Shown piece by piece: positions 9,507-18,026 of a stretch of DNA of 64,000 nucleotides. The stretch lies in the NCBI GenBank assembly GCA_001314865.1, contig LJZR01000014.1, positions 62,001 through 126,000 of the forward strand, written 5' to 3'. The translations under genes were made by a program, and so were the position numbers. The stretch comes from Phormidesmis priestleyi Ana. Its GTDB lineage: Bacteria > Cyanobacteriota > Cyanobacteriia > Phormidesmidales > Phormidesmidaceae. Below the pieces are notes generated by a model. The model did no database searches. It was not told where the DNA came from and saw nothing but the letters and a program-made list of their open reading frames with translations. How positions within the stretch are numbered: the first letter of the stretch is position 1; the number at the start of each line of letters is the position of its first letter.

Positions 9507-10211
9507 ATGATGATATGGCCGTTTTCCCAGTCTAAAGGGTTCGCCCCAGGCAGGTATCTTTTGTCTTTAAATGCGATCGCCATCACTCCAAACATTTCAT
9601 CTAGCAGTAATGTCTCTGACCGGCTTTTAGTACTCCTACATGGCTGGGGCGCCAATGCTCAAAACGTCGCCGGACTCATTGAGGCAATCAACATGATTGC
9701 AATTCCCTTTAAAGGACTGCTTCCAGATGCGCCTTTCAACCATCCGATGGTTCCGGGTGGCAAGCAATGGTATGGATTTCCGCCCAACTATGACTTCCGC
9801 CGTCCTCATGACTTCGCCGCTCAACCTGACCTGATAGAGAGCCGCCAGCAGCTTAAAAACTGGATGGAATCGCTGCCTGCGCAAACCGGCATTCCGCTTG
9901 AGAAGACTATTATGGGTGGCTTTTCTCAAGGCGGCGCAATGACGTTAGATGTGGGACCCCAGCTGCCTTTAGCCGCCATGCTGATTTTGAGTAGCTACAG
10001 CCATGCGCCTATCCCAACCTGTGTAACTTCGCGCCCGGTCTTGGTAATTCACGGCAGACAAGATCCAGTGGTTCCACTCGCCAAAGCGCTAGACACTAAA
10101 GCCCAGCTAGAGCGGCAACAGCTGCCGGTCACCTATCGAGAATTTGATATGGGCCATGAAGTGTCGCTTGATGCACTGAGCGTCGCTAGCCAGTTTTGCC
10201 AAGATCTTTGA
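9507..10211 (+). CDS. Phospholipase/carboxylesterase family alpha/beta hydrolase
   Basis: The 234-residue protein belongs to the Abhydrolase_2 (phospholipase/carboxylesterase) group: an oxyanion-hole LLHGWGAN (about residues 47-54), the nucleophile elbow GGFSQGG with Ser140, an Asp in HGRQDPVVPL and a His in FDMGHEVS, completing the triad. The substrate cannot be told; the family hydrolyses acyl esters of small molecules or acyl-proteins. The first in-frame ATG (9507) leaves about 30 residues before the core, so an internal start is possible. A HIP1 site lies within the N-terminal part. Confidence 0.85.
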   Translation: MMIWPFSQSKGFAPGRYLLSLNAIAITPNISSSSNVSDRLLVLLHGWGANAQNVAGLIEAINMIAIPFKGLLPDAPFNHPMVPGGKQWYGFPPNYDFRRPHDFAAQPDLIESRQQLKNWMESLPAQTGIPLEKTIMGGFSQGGAMTLDVGPQLPLAAMLILSSYSHAPIPTCVTSRPVLVIHGRQDPVVPLAKALDTKAQLERQQLPVTYREFDMGHEVSLDALSVASQFCQDL

Positions 10212-10743
10212 AAAAGTTCGAAAATAACGAAAATAACATTGGATGACGTTGAATTACGCAGTTAGATCTCGTCCCACCTGGTCAAATTCGCTTTGAGCCA
10301 TTAATCCTTTGCTAATCGTTAAATATGATGTTGCTTTTGTTTTAAAAACTGCCGAAACATTCCTGTTTGTTTCGCTCTCTAAACATTTAATTCACAGCAT
10401 ATCAAGGAAGCATCTGATACCCTTTAAAATATAAAGAAGCCTAATGCTGTGTCTGGCATAAGCGTTGAGTGCAGCCACTTAGTCTAATTATCTAAGTAGA
10501 CTAAATTATCTAAGTAGACTAAGCCAGTCCAAACTAAGCTAGCCCAAACTAAGCCAGTCCAAACTAAGCCAGTCCAAACTAAAGTTAATCGAAACTAATT
10601 CCAATTAGCGCTAATTTAATTTAGCTAGTCCAAGATAATCCAAGATAATCCAAGATAATCCAAAGTAATTGCATTGCATTGCTTTGTCTGCCTTATTACT
10701 GCAACTTGTCACTGCGAATTTGTCACTGCGTAGGTAACCAGCC
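10212..10743. other. Repeat-filled intergenic region upstream of the DUF2555-like gene
   Basis: No gene is seen. Most of the second half is short tandem repeats (see 10484-10660), AT-rich with CTAA and CCAA words. The first half is AT-rich unique sequence with T-runs around 10310-10350. Confidence 0.5.
10484..10660. repeat. Mosaic of three tandem repeat families
   Basis: Two copies of a 17-18-base unit (CTAAATTATCTAAGTAGA, 10484-10518) are followed by four 15-base units CTAAGCCAGTCCAAA (10519-10578), one of them diverged, and three copies of CAAGATAATC (10631-10660). All share the phase CTAA or CCAA, suggesting stepwise slippage. Confidence 0.8.
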
Positions 10744-10962
10744 ATGCAATCAGCAACCACTCATATCTCCGCCCAAGAAATTGCTCAAATGACTCCGGAA
10801 GATGTAGCCCAGCTGGCCCAACGTCTGGAGCAAGACGCATACGCCAACGCTTTTGAAGGGCTCCAAGACTGGCATCGCCTTCGCGCCGTTGCCTTTCAGC
10901 GCTCCGAACTGGTCGAGCCCTACATGCATCTGCTCGATTTAGAAGCTTTTGATGAGTCGTAA
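10744..10962 (+). CDS. DUF2555-like small cyanobacterial protein
   Basis: The 72-residue acidic, helical protein contains ISAQEIAQMTPEDVAQLA, an RLEQDAYANAFEGLQDWH segment and a HLLDLEAFDES end. I believe this is the DUF2555 family, a small cyanobacterial family often found just before coaBC; the assignment is from memory of the family pattern. It has no membrane segment or signal. coaBC starts 35 bases after its stop, so the two are probably co-transcribed. Its function is unknown. Confidence 0.65.
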   Translation: MQSATTHISAQEIAQMTPEDVAQLAQRLEQDAYANAFEGLQDWHRLRAVAFQRSELVEPYMHLLDLEAFDES

Positions 10963-10997
10963 GGCACAGACCTGGAACGACGCATGACCGCTTTAAC

Positions 10998-12209
10998 ATG
11001 AATGTTTTAATTGGCGTGACGGGCGGCGTTGCGGCTTATAAGGTGTGTGAAGTCGTCTCGACGCTGGCCAAGGCAGGCGTTGATGTGCGGGTGATGATGA
11101 CCAAACAGGCCGAATGCTTTGTATCACCTTTAACCTTTGCTGCGCTTTCACGCCATTCGGTGTATACCGACGATCATTTTTGGTCGTCTACTCAGGCCAC
11201 GCCAGATTATCGCCCGCTGCATATCGCGCTTGGTGAGTGGGCTGATGTGTTTGTGATTGCGCCCCTCACTGCCAATACGCTGGGCAAACTTGCCCATGGT
11301 CTGGCAGACAATTTGCTCACCAATACGGTGCTTGCTTCAGTGTGTCCGGTGCTGCTTGCGCCTGCTATGAATACGGATATGTGGCAGCAACCGGCGGTAC
11401 AGCGTAATTGGCAACAGCTACTGACATACCCCCGATACCATGCAGTGGGGCCTGGTTTAGGAAGGCTCGCTTGCGATCGCATCGGCGCAGGCCGAGTGGC
11501 CGAAGCCGCCGAGATTGTTGCCTATGTGATGTCGCTGGTTCATACCCAGGGCTGTAAAGACTTAAGCGGCAAGCAGCTGCTCATTAGCACGGGTAGCACT
11601 CAAGAACATCTGGACCCAGTTCGCTACATTGGTAACCCTGCAACGGGACGAATGGGCATTGCCTTGGCAATGGCCGCACAGCATCGAGGCGCTCAGGTCA
11701 CGCTGGTTCATGGCCCGCTTTTAGCTGAAGTCGCAGCGACCATTCCGGCTGAAGTGCGTGCGATCGCCATTACGACCGCTGCCGAAATGGAGCAAGCGAT
11801 GCTAGCTCATCTGACCCAGGCAGACTGGGTGATAATGGCCGCTGCCGTAGCCGATGTGCGCCCTACTCGGTCGGCCACTAGCAAGCTGCCCAAAAGCGAT
11901 TTACCCACCCAACTGCCCTTAGAGTACGTACCGGATATCGTGGCTCAACTAGCAGCCCATAAGTTACCCTCGCAAAAAATTGTGGGCTTTGCGGCTCAAA
12001 CGGGGGACATTATTACCCCAGCGACGGCCAAGCTTAAGCGCAAGCATTTAGACGTGATTGTGGCCAATCCGATCGATCAGCCCGACAGCGGCTTTGGTAG
12101 CCAAAACAATGAAGCTGTACTTTTGTCTAGCGACGGTAGACAGCTCAAAATAGCGCATGGTAGCAAGCTGTTGCTTGCTCATCAGCTGTACGATTTTTTG
12201 CATAAGTAG
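10998..12209 (+). CDS. coaBC: Bifunctional phosphopantothenoylcysteine decarboxylase/synthetase
   Basis: CoaBC joins cysteine to 4'-phosphopantothenate and decarboxylates the product on the way to coenzyme A. The 403-residue protein has an FMN-binding CoaC half (residues 1-185: VLIGVTGGVAAYKV, the Asn motif APAMNTDMW and a substrate clamp around GLGRLACDRIGAGRVAE) and a CoaB half (about 190-400: STGSTQEHLDPVRYIGNPATGRMG, the AAAVADVRP motif, KIVGFAAQTG and a Lys-containing KRKHLDVIVAN). All catalytic motifs are in place. It follows the DUF2555-like gene. Confidence 0.96.
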   Translation: MNVLIGVTGGVAAYKVCEVVSTLAKAGVDVRVMMTKQAECFVSPLTFAALSRHSVYTDDHFWSSTQATPDYRPLHIALGEWADVFVIAPLTANTLGKLAHGLADNLLTNTVLASVCPVLLAPAMNTDMWQQPAVQRNWQQLLTYPRYHAVGPGLGRLACDRIGAGRVAEAAEIVAYVMSLVHTQGCKDLSGKQLLISTGSTQEHLDPVRYIGNPATGRMGIALAMAAQHRGAQVTLVHGPLLAEVAATIPAEVRAIAITTAAEMEQAMLAHLTQADWVIMAAAVADVRPTRSATSKLPKSDLPTQLPLEYVPDIVAQLAAHKLPSQKIVGFAAQTGDIITPATAKLKRKHLDVIVANPIDQPDSGFGSQNNEAVLLSSDGRQLKIAHGSKLLLAHQLYDFLHK

Positions 12210-12724
12210 TGGTCTACTGTGACGACTATTGTGGCGACTATAGCGTCGGCAAAGCTTTGCCTTTGGCGATATGTATGCATCCGCACGCCGCCCTACGCCG
12301 CCCTATATGGGGTGACTATATAGGGCAATAGGGCACTGAATAGGGCACTGATATTTTCAAGACAACGCTTTTTAAACAACGCTTTTTAAGGCGTTGTACT
12401 TTTTTTACATCAATAAAATTTTGTATCTGTGATTCTGCTCATAAATTTTTTGGTGTAAAAAATTGCCTAGTAACTAGTTAAATTACTGAGGCTTATTTTT
12501 TCTTCAGGATATTTCGTCGTCGTTTTACTATCGTTGTGACTGGAATCGCACTACTTTTTATAGTTACTGTTTCTTAGCTTCATAAGAAGGTGCTTCATTT
12601 CAAAGATTAGAAAAAATATCTCCGAGAAACTACGGATTATTTGCAGCCTGTTCATATGATGTGCATAGTTCTACTGATGGTCAGAACTCCTGAATAACGT
12701 CGTATAACCTTAAATAATAAAGCT
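12210..12724. other. Intergenic region between coaBC and the sugar transferase
   Basis: The left third holds direct repeats (CGCCGCCCTA twice near 12280-12305, ATAGGGCACTGA twice near 12330-12355) and a terminator hairpin at 12376-12406. The rest is AT-rich, probably the promoter and leader of the sugar transferase gene. No gene is seen. Confidence 0.5.
12376..12406 (+). terminator. Rho-independent terminator after coaBC
   Basis: ACAACGC (12376-12382) pairs with GCGTTGT (12391-12397), and a seven-T run follows at 12400-12406. A partial direct copy of the left arm (ACAACGCTTTTTAA) lies just upstream. Confidence 0.65.
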
Positions 12725-13471
12725 GTGGTCACTACCCTTTCTGTTAAAACCCCAAAATCATCAAATTCTGCTCAAATTCAAATAACGCCAGATAAAGTAA
12801 CGTCAGATAGAGACCAAGCTGCCAGGGTGGCTCATGTTGCTCGAAGCATTCAGTGGGGTGCTCCACTGCCTGCGGTTACGAGTTCTTTCAAACGCACTGT
12901 GGATATTACGGGCGCACTTGTCGGTCTAGCCATTGTTGCGGCGGCGGTTGTCCCCATTGCGATCGCCATCCGCATGGATAGCCCCGGCCCTATTTTGTTC
13001 CGTCAGCTGCGCTACGGATACAAAGGCCGTCCGTTCTACATCTGGAAGTTTCGCTCTATGGTTGTCAATGCAGCGGCCTACCAACACACCGTTAAGAACG
13101 AAGCTAGCGGCCTCATTTTTAAAAACGAAGCTGACCCCCGCATTACTCGCATAGGTCGTTTTTTACGTCGTACCAGCTTAGATGAGCTACCTCAATTCTT
13201 CAATGTGCTCAAAGGCGACATGAGCCTAGTCGGGACCCGCCCACCTGTTTTATCCGAAGTTGCTGGCTACAGCTCTCACCACTGGCAGCGCTTAGCGGTT
13301 AAGCCAGGAATGACCGGCAAATGGCAAACCAGCGGACGCTCTACCATAAAAGACTTTGAACAGATTGTAGAAATGGATCTGGACTATCAGGCAAAGTGGT
13401 CTGTATGGGGCGACTTCAAAATTATTTTCAAAACCATTTCTGTGGTCTTCGGTCGTAAAGATGCTTGCTAG
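12725..13471 (+). CDS. Sugar-1-phosphate transferase (polyprenyl-phosphate glycosylphosphotransferase)
   Basis: This 248-residue protein starts polysaccharide repeat-unit assembly by moving a sugar phosphate onto a lipid carrier. It has the short form of the WcaJ/WbaP family: one membrane helix (about residues 60-82), then the family signatures DSPGPILFRQLRYG, FYIWKFRSM, RRTSLDELPQFFNVLKGDMSLVGTRPP and KPGMTGKWQTSGRS. The N-terminal 55 residues are polar and probably cytosolic; there is no CoA-binding-like domain. The start is GTG 12725. The sugar is unknown. The nearby gmd-fcl pair suggests fucose-containing polymers, but there is no operon link. Confidence 0.9.
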   Translation: MVTTLSVKTPKSSNSAQIQITPDKVTSDRDQAARVAHVARSIQWGAPLPAVTSSFKRTVDITGALVGLAIVAAAVVPIAIAIRMDSPGPILFRQLRYGYKGRPFYIWKFRSMVVNAAAYQHTVKNEASGLIFKNEADPRITRIGRFLRRTSLDELPQFFNVLKGDMSLVGTRPPVLSEVAGYSSHHWQRLAVKPGMTGKWQTSGRSTIKDFEQIVEMDLDYQAKWSVWGDFKIIFKTISVVFGRKDAC

Positions 13472-13480
13472 AACAAAAAA

Positions 13481-13518
13481 GCGACTCAGAACAAGCATTA
13501 CCTGTCTGAGTCGCTTTT
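13481..13518. terminator. Bidirectional terminator between sugar transferase and Tic22 genes
   Basis: GCGACTCAGA (13481-13490) pairs with TCTGAGTCGC (13505-13514). On the plus strand TTTT follows; on the minus strand the run AAAAAA at 13475-13480 gives a T-run. It can therefore serve both convergent genes. Confidence 0.8.
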
Positions 13519-13610
13519 CTGAGTCACTTTTTAGTCTGGCGCTCGTCCCTGCCTAAAATTGAATCGCTCTTAAATTACAACCTAACTGCTGGATTTAAGA
13601 TGCTCAGGGT

Positions 13611-14369
13611 TTAAGGGTTGTTTTGCCGAATGTTGTTAATCGTTTCAGAATCGGGTAATAGCTCAATTCTTTGGAGCGTTTCGTAATCCTCATTTTGCAT
13701 TTCTAGCAGCATTGCCTCTAAAGGTAAAACGCCAATGGTGATGGCTGCGCGAGCTTCAGGATCGGTTTCGGCTAGATTGTCGAGCTGAGCTTGTAAATCT
13801 GCGCTTGAGAAAAACAGCGGATAGATAGCGCCGTCGCCTTGCGGCACAGGCACTAAGGAACCGTCTTCGAACTGGGCATAGAAAAGGGGAACGCCGCCTC
13901 TGTACTCAGTGTTGATAGCAGATGCCTGAGAGACTTCTTCGGCTTCCGGAAAATACGTGAGGCGCAATGTTCCGTTGTCGCCAGCCACCGACTCCTTGTA
14001 AAGGTTCTCTAAACTCGTCAGGGTCACCTCTGCATTCGGTGCAAACTCAGGATTATTTTCGTTAGCCCGGGTCAAAAAGTTATTGGCATCTTCTTCATTC
14101 ATGAACACAAAAAGGCTGGGCTCAGTAGGTTCCCCTTCTCGGTTGGCTGAGATCAGTACCAGACCTTGTTCACTGCCGATAACGTACACCGGAACTTGTG
14201 CGAGCTTTTCACTGACTTGCTCGGTGGTCAGTGCGATCGCCGGACGAGTTATTGTGCTAATTCCAACTAGGCCAGCGCCGATGGTGCCTAGAATAGCTGC
14301 TTTGAGTAAGGCTTTTACAGCCGTAGCGGTCACTTTTTTAGACATCTGATGGCGGATGAAAAAATTCAT
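13611..14369 (-). CDS. Tic22-family protein
   Basis: The 252-residue protein has a hydrophobic N-terminal segment (about residues 18-44, ending ITRPAIALT) that looks like a signal peptide or anchor, then the Tic22-like fold: VYVIGSEQGLVLI, PSLFVFMNEEDANNFL, VPLFYAQFEDG and YPLFFSSADLQAQL. In plastids Tic22 is an intermembrane-space import component; cyanobacterial homologues are periplasmic and linked to outer-membrane biogenesis. I chose ATG 14369 because AAGGAAG sits six bases upstream; an alternative GTG at 14393 has no such site. It converges with the sugar transferase, sharing a terminator. Confidence 0.85.
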   Translation of the reverse strand: MNFFIRHQMSKKVTATAVKALLKAAILGTIGAGLVGISTITRPAIALTTEQVSEKLAQVPVYVIGSEQGLVLISANREGEPTEPSLFVFMNEEDANNFLTRANENNPEFAPNAEVTLTSLENLYKESVAGDNGTLRLTYFPEAEEVSQASAINTEYRGGVPLFYAQFEDGSLVPVPQGDGAIYPLFFSSADLQAQLDNLAETDPEARAAITIGVLPLEAMLLEMQNEDYETLQRIELLPDSETINNIRQNNP

Positions 14370-14674
14370 AAATCTTCCTTGTGTTAAGTCCACAATGACT
14401 GTTGATGCACTTCTTAATGCAGCTTCATAATGTGAGTGTTCACCCCGTCGCTCAAGCCGCTGTGGACGATTAATAAATTGACCTGTATAAAATCTAACCT
14501 TTCCTTAGTAAGGTGGGTATCTACTAGGCTAGATATTCAGCCTAATTTAGCTAGATTTTAGCCTATGCGAAGGTCATATCAGCTTAATTCAGAGTCCACT
14601 GCATCATCTTGGCCAGGTTCGCTGGATGAGCCGCTCATGATTGAGTTTCAAGCGTTTTAATCAGGGTCTTTCAA
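14370..14674. other. Intergenic region between Tic22 and tRNA-Pro
   Basis: AT-rich, without a gene. It contains several copies of CTAG and TAGCCTA words around 14525-14565 and should carry the Tic22 promoter on the minus strand. Confidence 0.4.
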
Positions 14675-14748
14675 TCGGGATGACAGGATTCGAACCTGCG
14701 ACATCCTGCTCCCAAAGCAGGCGCGCTACCAAGCTGCGCTACATCCCG
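14675..14748 (-). tRNA. trnP: tRNA-Pro (UGG)
   Basis: Read on the minus strand, the 74 bases fold into a standard cloverleaf. The acceptor arm CGGGATG pairs with CATCCCG, the D-arm contains AGCTTGGTAGCGC, the anticodon stem CCTGC/GCAGG encloses TTTGGGA with anticodon TGG, and the T-arm contains GGTTCGAATCC. CCA is not encoded. The gene reads proline CCA and, by wobble, other CCN codons. Confidence 0.96.
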
Positions 14749-14781
14749 GCCCCCACTGTATCACGTTTAAATCGCTATTAA

Positions 14782-15246
14782 ATGTATGTTTCTTTATCAA
14801 CTAAGCTTGACATAGTGAAACTGCCAAAGGCTTACCTTGTGAAATCTGCCAATCATTCCGTTGCTCAGCTTCCTGGACTGAGTCAGTCACAGATAGAACA
14901 GCTCAAGGCTATAGGCATTGTGACGACTTTTGACTTACTGCGCCAAGGCAATAGCGTTGTTCAGCGGCAGCAGCTTTCTAAAAAACTCAGCACAAACATC
15001 AAACATATTCATAAGTGGGCCGCTTTGGCTAATCTGTCTCGTATTCCCTCTGTGGGCTGTCAGTACTGCGGGCTACTGCTGCATGCCGGGGTCAGTACGC
15101 CTCAACAGCTCGCGACAATGAGTGTTCAGCAGTTACATCCTCAGCTCCTACGGTTGCAAGTGCAGCTATTTAACCGGGTTGATAGGGCACCCGATACCGC
15201 GCAGGTGGCAGCTTGGATTCAGCAGGCGCAGCAGATATTGGCTTGA
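14782..15246 (+). CDS. DUF4332 helix-hairpin-helix-like protein
   Basis: The 154-residue protein fits DUF4332: two tandem helix-hairpin-helix-type units, PGLSQSQIEQLKAIGIVT (about residues 33-50) and IPSVGCQYCGLLLHAGVST (about 90-108), each followed by an LL or QL helix. Such units bind DNA backbone non-specifically in other proteins, but no activity is known for this family. It starts 33 bases from the tRNA gene, which is on the other strand. No signal or membrane segment is seen. The two Cys in CQYC are of interest but not a full metal site. Confidence 0.75.
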   Translation: MYVSLSTKLDIVKLPKAYLVKSANHSVAQLPGLSQSQIEQLKAIGIVTTFDLLRQGNSVVQRQQLSKKLSTNIKHIHKWAALANLSRIPSVGCQYCGLLLHAGVSTPQQLATMSVQQLHPQLLRLQVQLFNRVDRAPDTAQVAAWIQQAQQILA

Positions 15247-15334
15247 CGGTTGCTTTTTCGATCTGAGAAATTTGACGACCTGAATTTGACCTAAGAATTG
15301 ACCTGAGAACAGGAGTCGAAGGTTGGGTCGAGGT

Positions 15335-15856
15335 TTAGTCGGGATACCAAAACATGCCTTTAATGCCTTCAGGGTCCGGAATAAAGCCGAGTTGCCTATA
15401 AAAATTCACCACGTCAGGATCAGCAAATAGGGTAACGTTGCTAATATCTTCGCTGCGTAGCTTTTTGATCAGCTGTTTCATCAGGGCTTTGCCTAGCCCT
15501 TTGCCCTGAGAGTCTGGGTGGACAACGACGTCCCAAATGGTGGCGTTAAAGGCATGATCAGAGGTGGCGCGAGAAAACCCGATCAGGCGCTTGCGGTTAC
15601 CACGCTGTTCCCACATGGTAATGACCAAAAAGCTGTTTTGAATGGCTTTTCGCACTTTGCGGATGGGGCGGCGAGACCAGCCGACTGCATCGCAGAGTTC
15701 TTCTAGCTCGTAGAGGTCTATGGCGCGCTCGGTGCTAAAAAATATGCGTGTGTTACTATCGGCGCTGTTAGCTTCGGCAAGGTAACCGGCAGTGGCTGTT
15801 TGCTGGGAAGCTGAAGCGATTTCAGAGGGGGTGAATAAGCTTTTCCAGAAACCCAT
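15335..15856 (-). CDS. GNAT acetyltransferase (Ycf52/NSI-like)
   Basis: The 173-residue protein has a GNAT core with the acetyl-CoA loop [15 protein letters not shown] (about residues 117-131) and a C-terminal [18 protein letters not shown] (about 146-163). The N-terminal MGFWKSLF and the [14 protein letters not shown] segment are typical of cyanobacterial proteins related to red-algal Ycf52 and the plant plastid acetyltransferase NSI/SNAT, which acetylates lysines, N-termini and amines such as serotonin. The substrate here is unknown. ATG 15856 gives the usual N-terminus. Confidence 0.85.
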   Translation of the reverse strand: MGFWKSLFTPSEIASASQQTATAGYLAEANSADSNTRIFFSTERAIDLYELEELCDAVGWSRRPIRKVRKAIQNSFLVITMWEQRGNRKRLIGFSRATSDHAFNATIWDVVVHPDSQGKGLGKALMKQLIKKLRSEDISNVTLFADPDVVNFYRQLGFIPDPEGIKGMFWYPD

Positions 15857-15990
15857 GCAGGCAAGTTGTTATTTTCGTCGTTGTGAGCTTATTTAGAAGT
15901 ATATCGTCTGGTTGTTCACTTCATGGGGGAGTTTATCTTTGACGGCATCTAGTAGTAGAGGGGGAAACCGGGCAAACTAAACTGTCAGTT

Positions 15991-16725
15991 ATGTCGATCG
16001 CCCTTATGCCAGCTGCCCTTGAACCCTCTACTTTGGATTTGCTCAAGCGGTTTAACCGAGCGTTTCCTCAGTTCTACGAGCAGTTTGTCGGTAGCGATAT
16101 TCAGCTGCAGAACCTGCGTTTGGCCTATCAGCTTTTTAGAACCCAAAAAGCGGTTATTGAGCTGACTGATGAGGGCGATCGCACGGCGATTCACTTTGCC
16201 TATCGCAACCAGTCTTTTTTACTCAGTGATATTTTTGGCGTGCTAGCCGCTTACGGCCTTACCATTCACAGTCTGAGTCTGTACGGCCAAATTTATCCGC
16301 CGATGTTGGTATTTGCCAAGCTGGTTGTGTCGCGTAGTGGCAAGGAGCTGACGCCCAAAACCGCCGATAACGTGAGGCGAGCCGTCCGAGAAGCGCTAGC
16401 TGGTCGGTTTGAGGTAGAGGATATGCTCAATGTGGAATTTAATTTGGATGCGGGCTTAGAACAGGTCGAAACAGAGTTTTATGTCGATCCGGTTTTTCAT
16501 TTGCCAGCGCTGCTGATTGAGGCTGACAATCAACCAGGCTTATTTTACAAAGTGATGTACACCATTTGGCAGGAAGATTTGCTGGTGGTCAATGCCAACT
16601 TGCTGGTGTGGCGAGGGCGAACCCGTTTGATTTTGTACTTGCTAGGGCCTAATGAAGGTGTCATTCCAGAGTATTTAGGGCAAAAAATAGCAGAAGGCGT
16701 TAGGTATCGTCTGTTGGGTAAGTAA
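15991..16725 (+). CDS. Double ACT-domain protein (GlnD-C-terminus-like)
   Basis: The 244-residue protein seems to hold two ACT modules: about residues 65-115 (IHFAYRNQSFLLSDIFGVLAAYGL) and about 165-225 (ALLIEADNQPGLFYKVMYTIW, then VVNANLLVWRGRTRLILYLL). The arrangement resembles the C-terminal tandem ACT pair of PII uridylyltransferase, but no nucleotidyltransferase or HD domain is present. ACT pairs bind amino acids, so it may sense one and regulate a partner; that is inference. It stands alone, 134 bases from the divergent acetyltransferase gene. Confidence 0.65.
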   Translation: MSIALMPAALEPSTLDLLKRFNRAFPQFYEQFVGSDIQLQNLRLAYQLFRTQKAVIELTDEGDRTAIHFAYRNQSFLLSDIFGVLAAYGLTIHSLSLYGQIYPPMLVFAKLVVSRSGKELTPKTADNVRRAVREALAGRFEVEDMLNVEFNLDAGLEQVETEFYVDPVFHLPALLIEADNQPGLFYKVMYTIWQEDLLVVNANLLVWRGRTRLILYLLGPNEGVIPEYLGQKIAEGVRYRLLGK

Positions 16726-16750
16726 AGGTGGGTAACTAAGGGGAGGAAGC

Positions 16751-16798
16751 CTTAGTAGGACGCTTAGTAGGGCGCTTAGTAGGACCCTTAGTAGGGCG
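16751..16798. repeat. Four 12-base tandem repeats
   Basis: CTTAGTAGGACG and its variant CTTAGTAGGGCG alternate across 16751-16798, four units in all, in the gap between the ACT-domain gene and the alpha/beta hydrolase gene. Confidence 0.85.
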
Positions 16799-16991
16799 CT
16801 CATCTGTTTTGCGGGCTGTTTGGTCTGGCTGTTTTGCGGTGTGAGTGACGCCTTCTAAAGCCGTCATCCTTAAGCTGTTTTAGAATGGGTTGCCCCTGGC
16901 CAAGTCTGGCTAAAGTTTTGGCTAAAAATTTACCTGGCAAAAAGTTACCTAGCAGCACCGATAAAATGAGCTGTCACGTTAGCATGGCTAT

Positions 16992-18026
16992 ATGCCAACT
17001 GTTGACATTTTGGGTGCTCCCCACGCTTATGAGCTGTTGCGATCGCCGACGGATTCGTCGGCCGAAACGCTGGTATTTATTCATGGCTGGTTGTTGAGTC
17101 AGGCGTACTGGCAGCCATTAGTTTCTGCGCTATTGCCTTCCCATTGCTGTCTTACGTATGATATGCGCGGATTTGGCGATTCGATTCATAGGCATCACGA
17201 AGCGGTCGAGGGCACCTTAGAAGCCCGTTTGCCTGCTTCATCTGTTTCCTCCGTTTCATTGCAAGCCAAGTCTCGTTGCGTTTCGCTACCGTCGCAATAT
17301 GCCTGGCAGCCAAAAGAATCTGTGGAAAAGGAATGTGTGGAAAAGGTTAGAGAGGGGAAAAAAGCTTCTGTCTACAAGGCCTCGGCGTTTAGTTTGGCGG
17401 CTTATGCTCAGGATTTGGGTGAACTGCTTGATCGCTTAGGTTTGGATCGCGTTTGGTTGGTGGGCCATTCTTTGGGCGGTAGCGTAGCGCTATGGGCGGC
17501 CTATTTACTTCCTGAGCGAGTGAAGGGGGTGATTTGCCTGAATGCGGGCGGTGGCATTTATATTCCCAAGGAGTTTGAAAAGTTTCGGGCAGCGGGCCAG
17601 CAGATGGTGAAGTTTAGACCACCGTGGCTGGCTGAGTTGCCGTTGTTGCCGAGGGTGTTTACGCGGGCAATGGTTCATAAGCCGCTGGAGATTCGTTGGG
17701 GGCAGCAGCGCCTGCGAGATTTTGTACAGGCTGACGGTACTGCGGCTAAAGGTGCTTTGCTGGAGTCTACGACTTGCGATGAGGTGCATCAGCTGCCTCA
17801 GCTAATAGGTCAGTTGAGGCAGCCGGTTCGTTTTATTACGGCGAGTCAGGACACCATCATGCCACCGCGCTATGTTCACTATTTAGCAAGCTTTCATCCT
17901 CAGTTTGAGGCGGTGGAGATGGTTGCGGAGATTCCAGATTGCGGCCATATGTCGATGGTGGAGCAGCCTCAGGCGGTGGCTGCGGCGGTGCTAAAGGCTT
18001 TGTCCTCGGCCTTGCCGTCGGTATAG
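16992..18026 (+). CDS. Alpha/beta hydrolase with a long cap insertion
   Basis: The 344-residue protein has the alpha/beta hydrolase fold: [15 protein letters not shown] (about residues 29-43), YDMRGFGDS, the nucleophile elbow GHSLGG with Ser160, a late Asp in [11 protein letters not shown] and the His in [13 protein letters not shown]. Between YDMRGFGDS and SLAAYAQDL lies an insertion of about 50 residues, Ser/Lys/Glu-rich and partly coded by a 15-base duplication, where relatives usually have a short loop. The substrate is unknown. The stop lies 58 bases inside the 3' end of the convergent tsaD gene. Confidence 0.85.
   Translation: MPTVDILGAPHAYELLRSPTDSSAETLVFIHGWLLSQAYWQPLVSALLPSHCCLTYDMRGFGDSIHRHHEAVEGTLEARLPASSVSSVSLQAKSRCVSLPSQYAWQPKESVEKECVEKVREGKKASVYKASAFSLAAYAQDLGELLDRLGLDRVWLVGHSLGGSVALWAAYLLPERVKGVICLNAGGGIYIPKEFEKFRAAGQQMVKFRPPWLAELPLLPRVFTRAMVHKPLEIRWGQQRLRDFVQADGTAAKGALLESTTCDEVHQLPQLIGQLRQPVRFITASQDTIMPPRYVHYLASFHPQFEAVEMVAEIPDCGHMSMVEQPQAVAAAVLKALSSALPSV
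17316..17345 (+). repeat. 15-base tandem duplication in the hydrolase insertion
   Basis: GAATCTGTGGAAAAG (17316-17330) is followed by GAATGTGTGGAAAAG (17331-17345), coding [10 protein letters not shown]. Confidence 0.8.
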
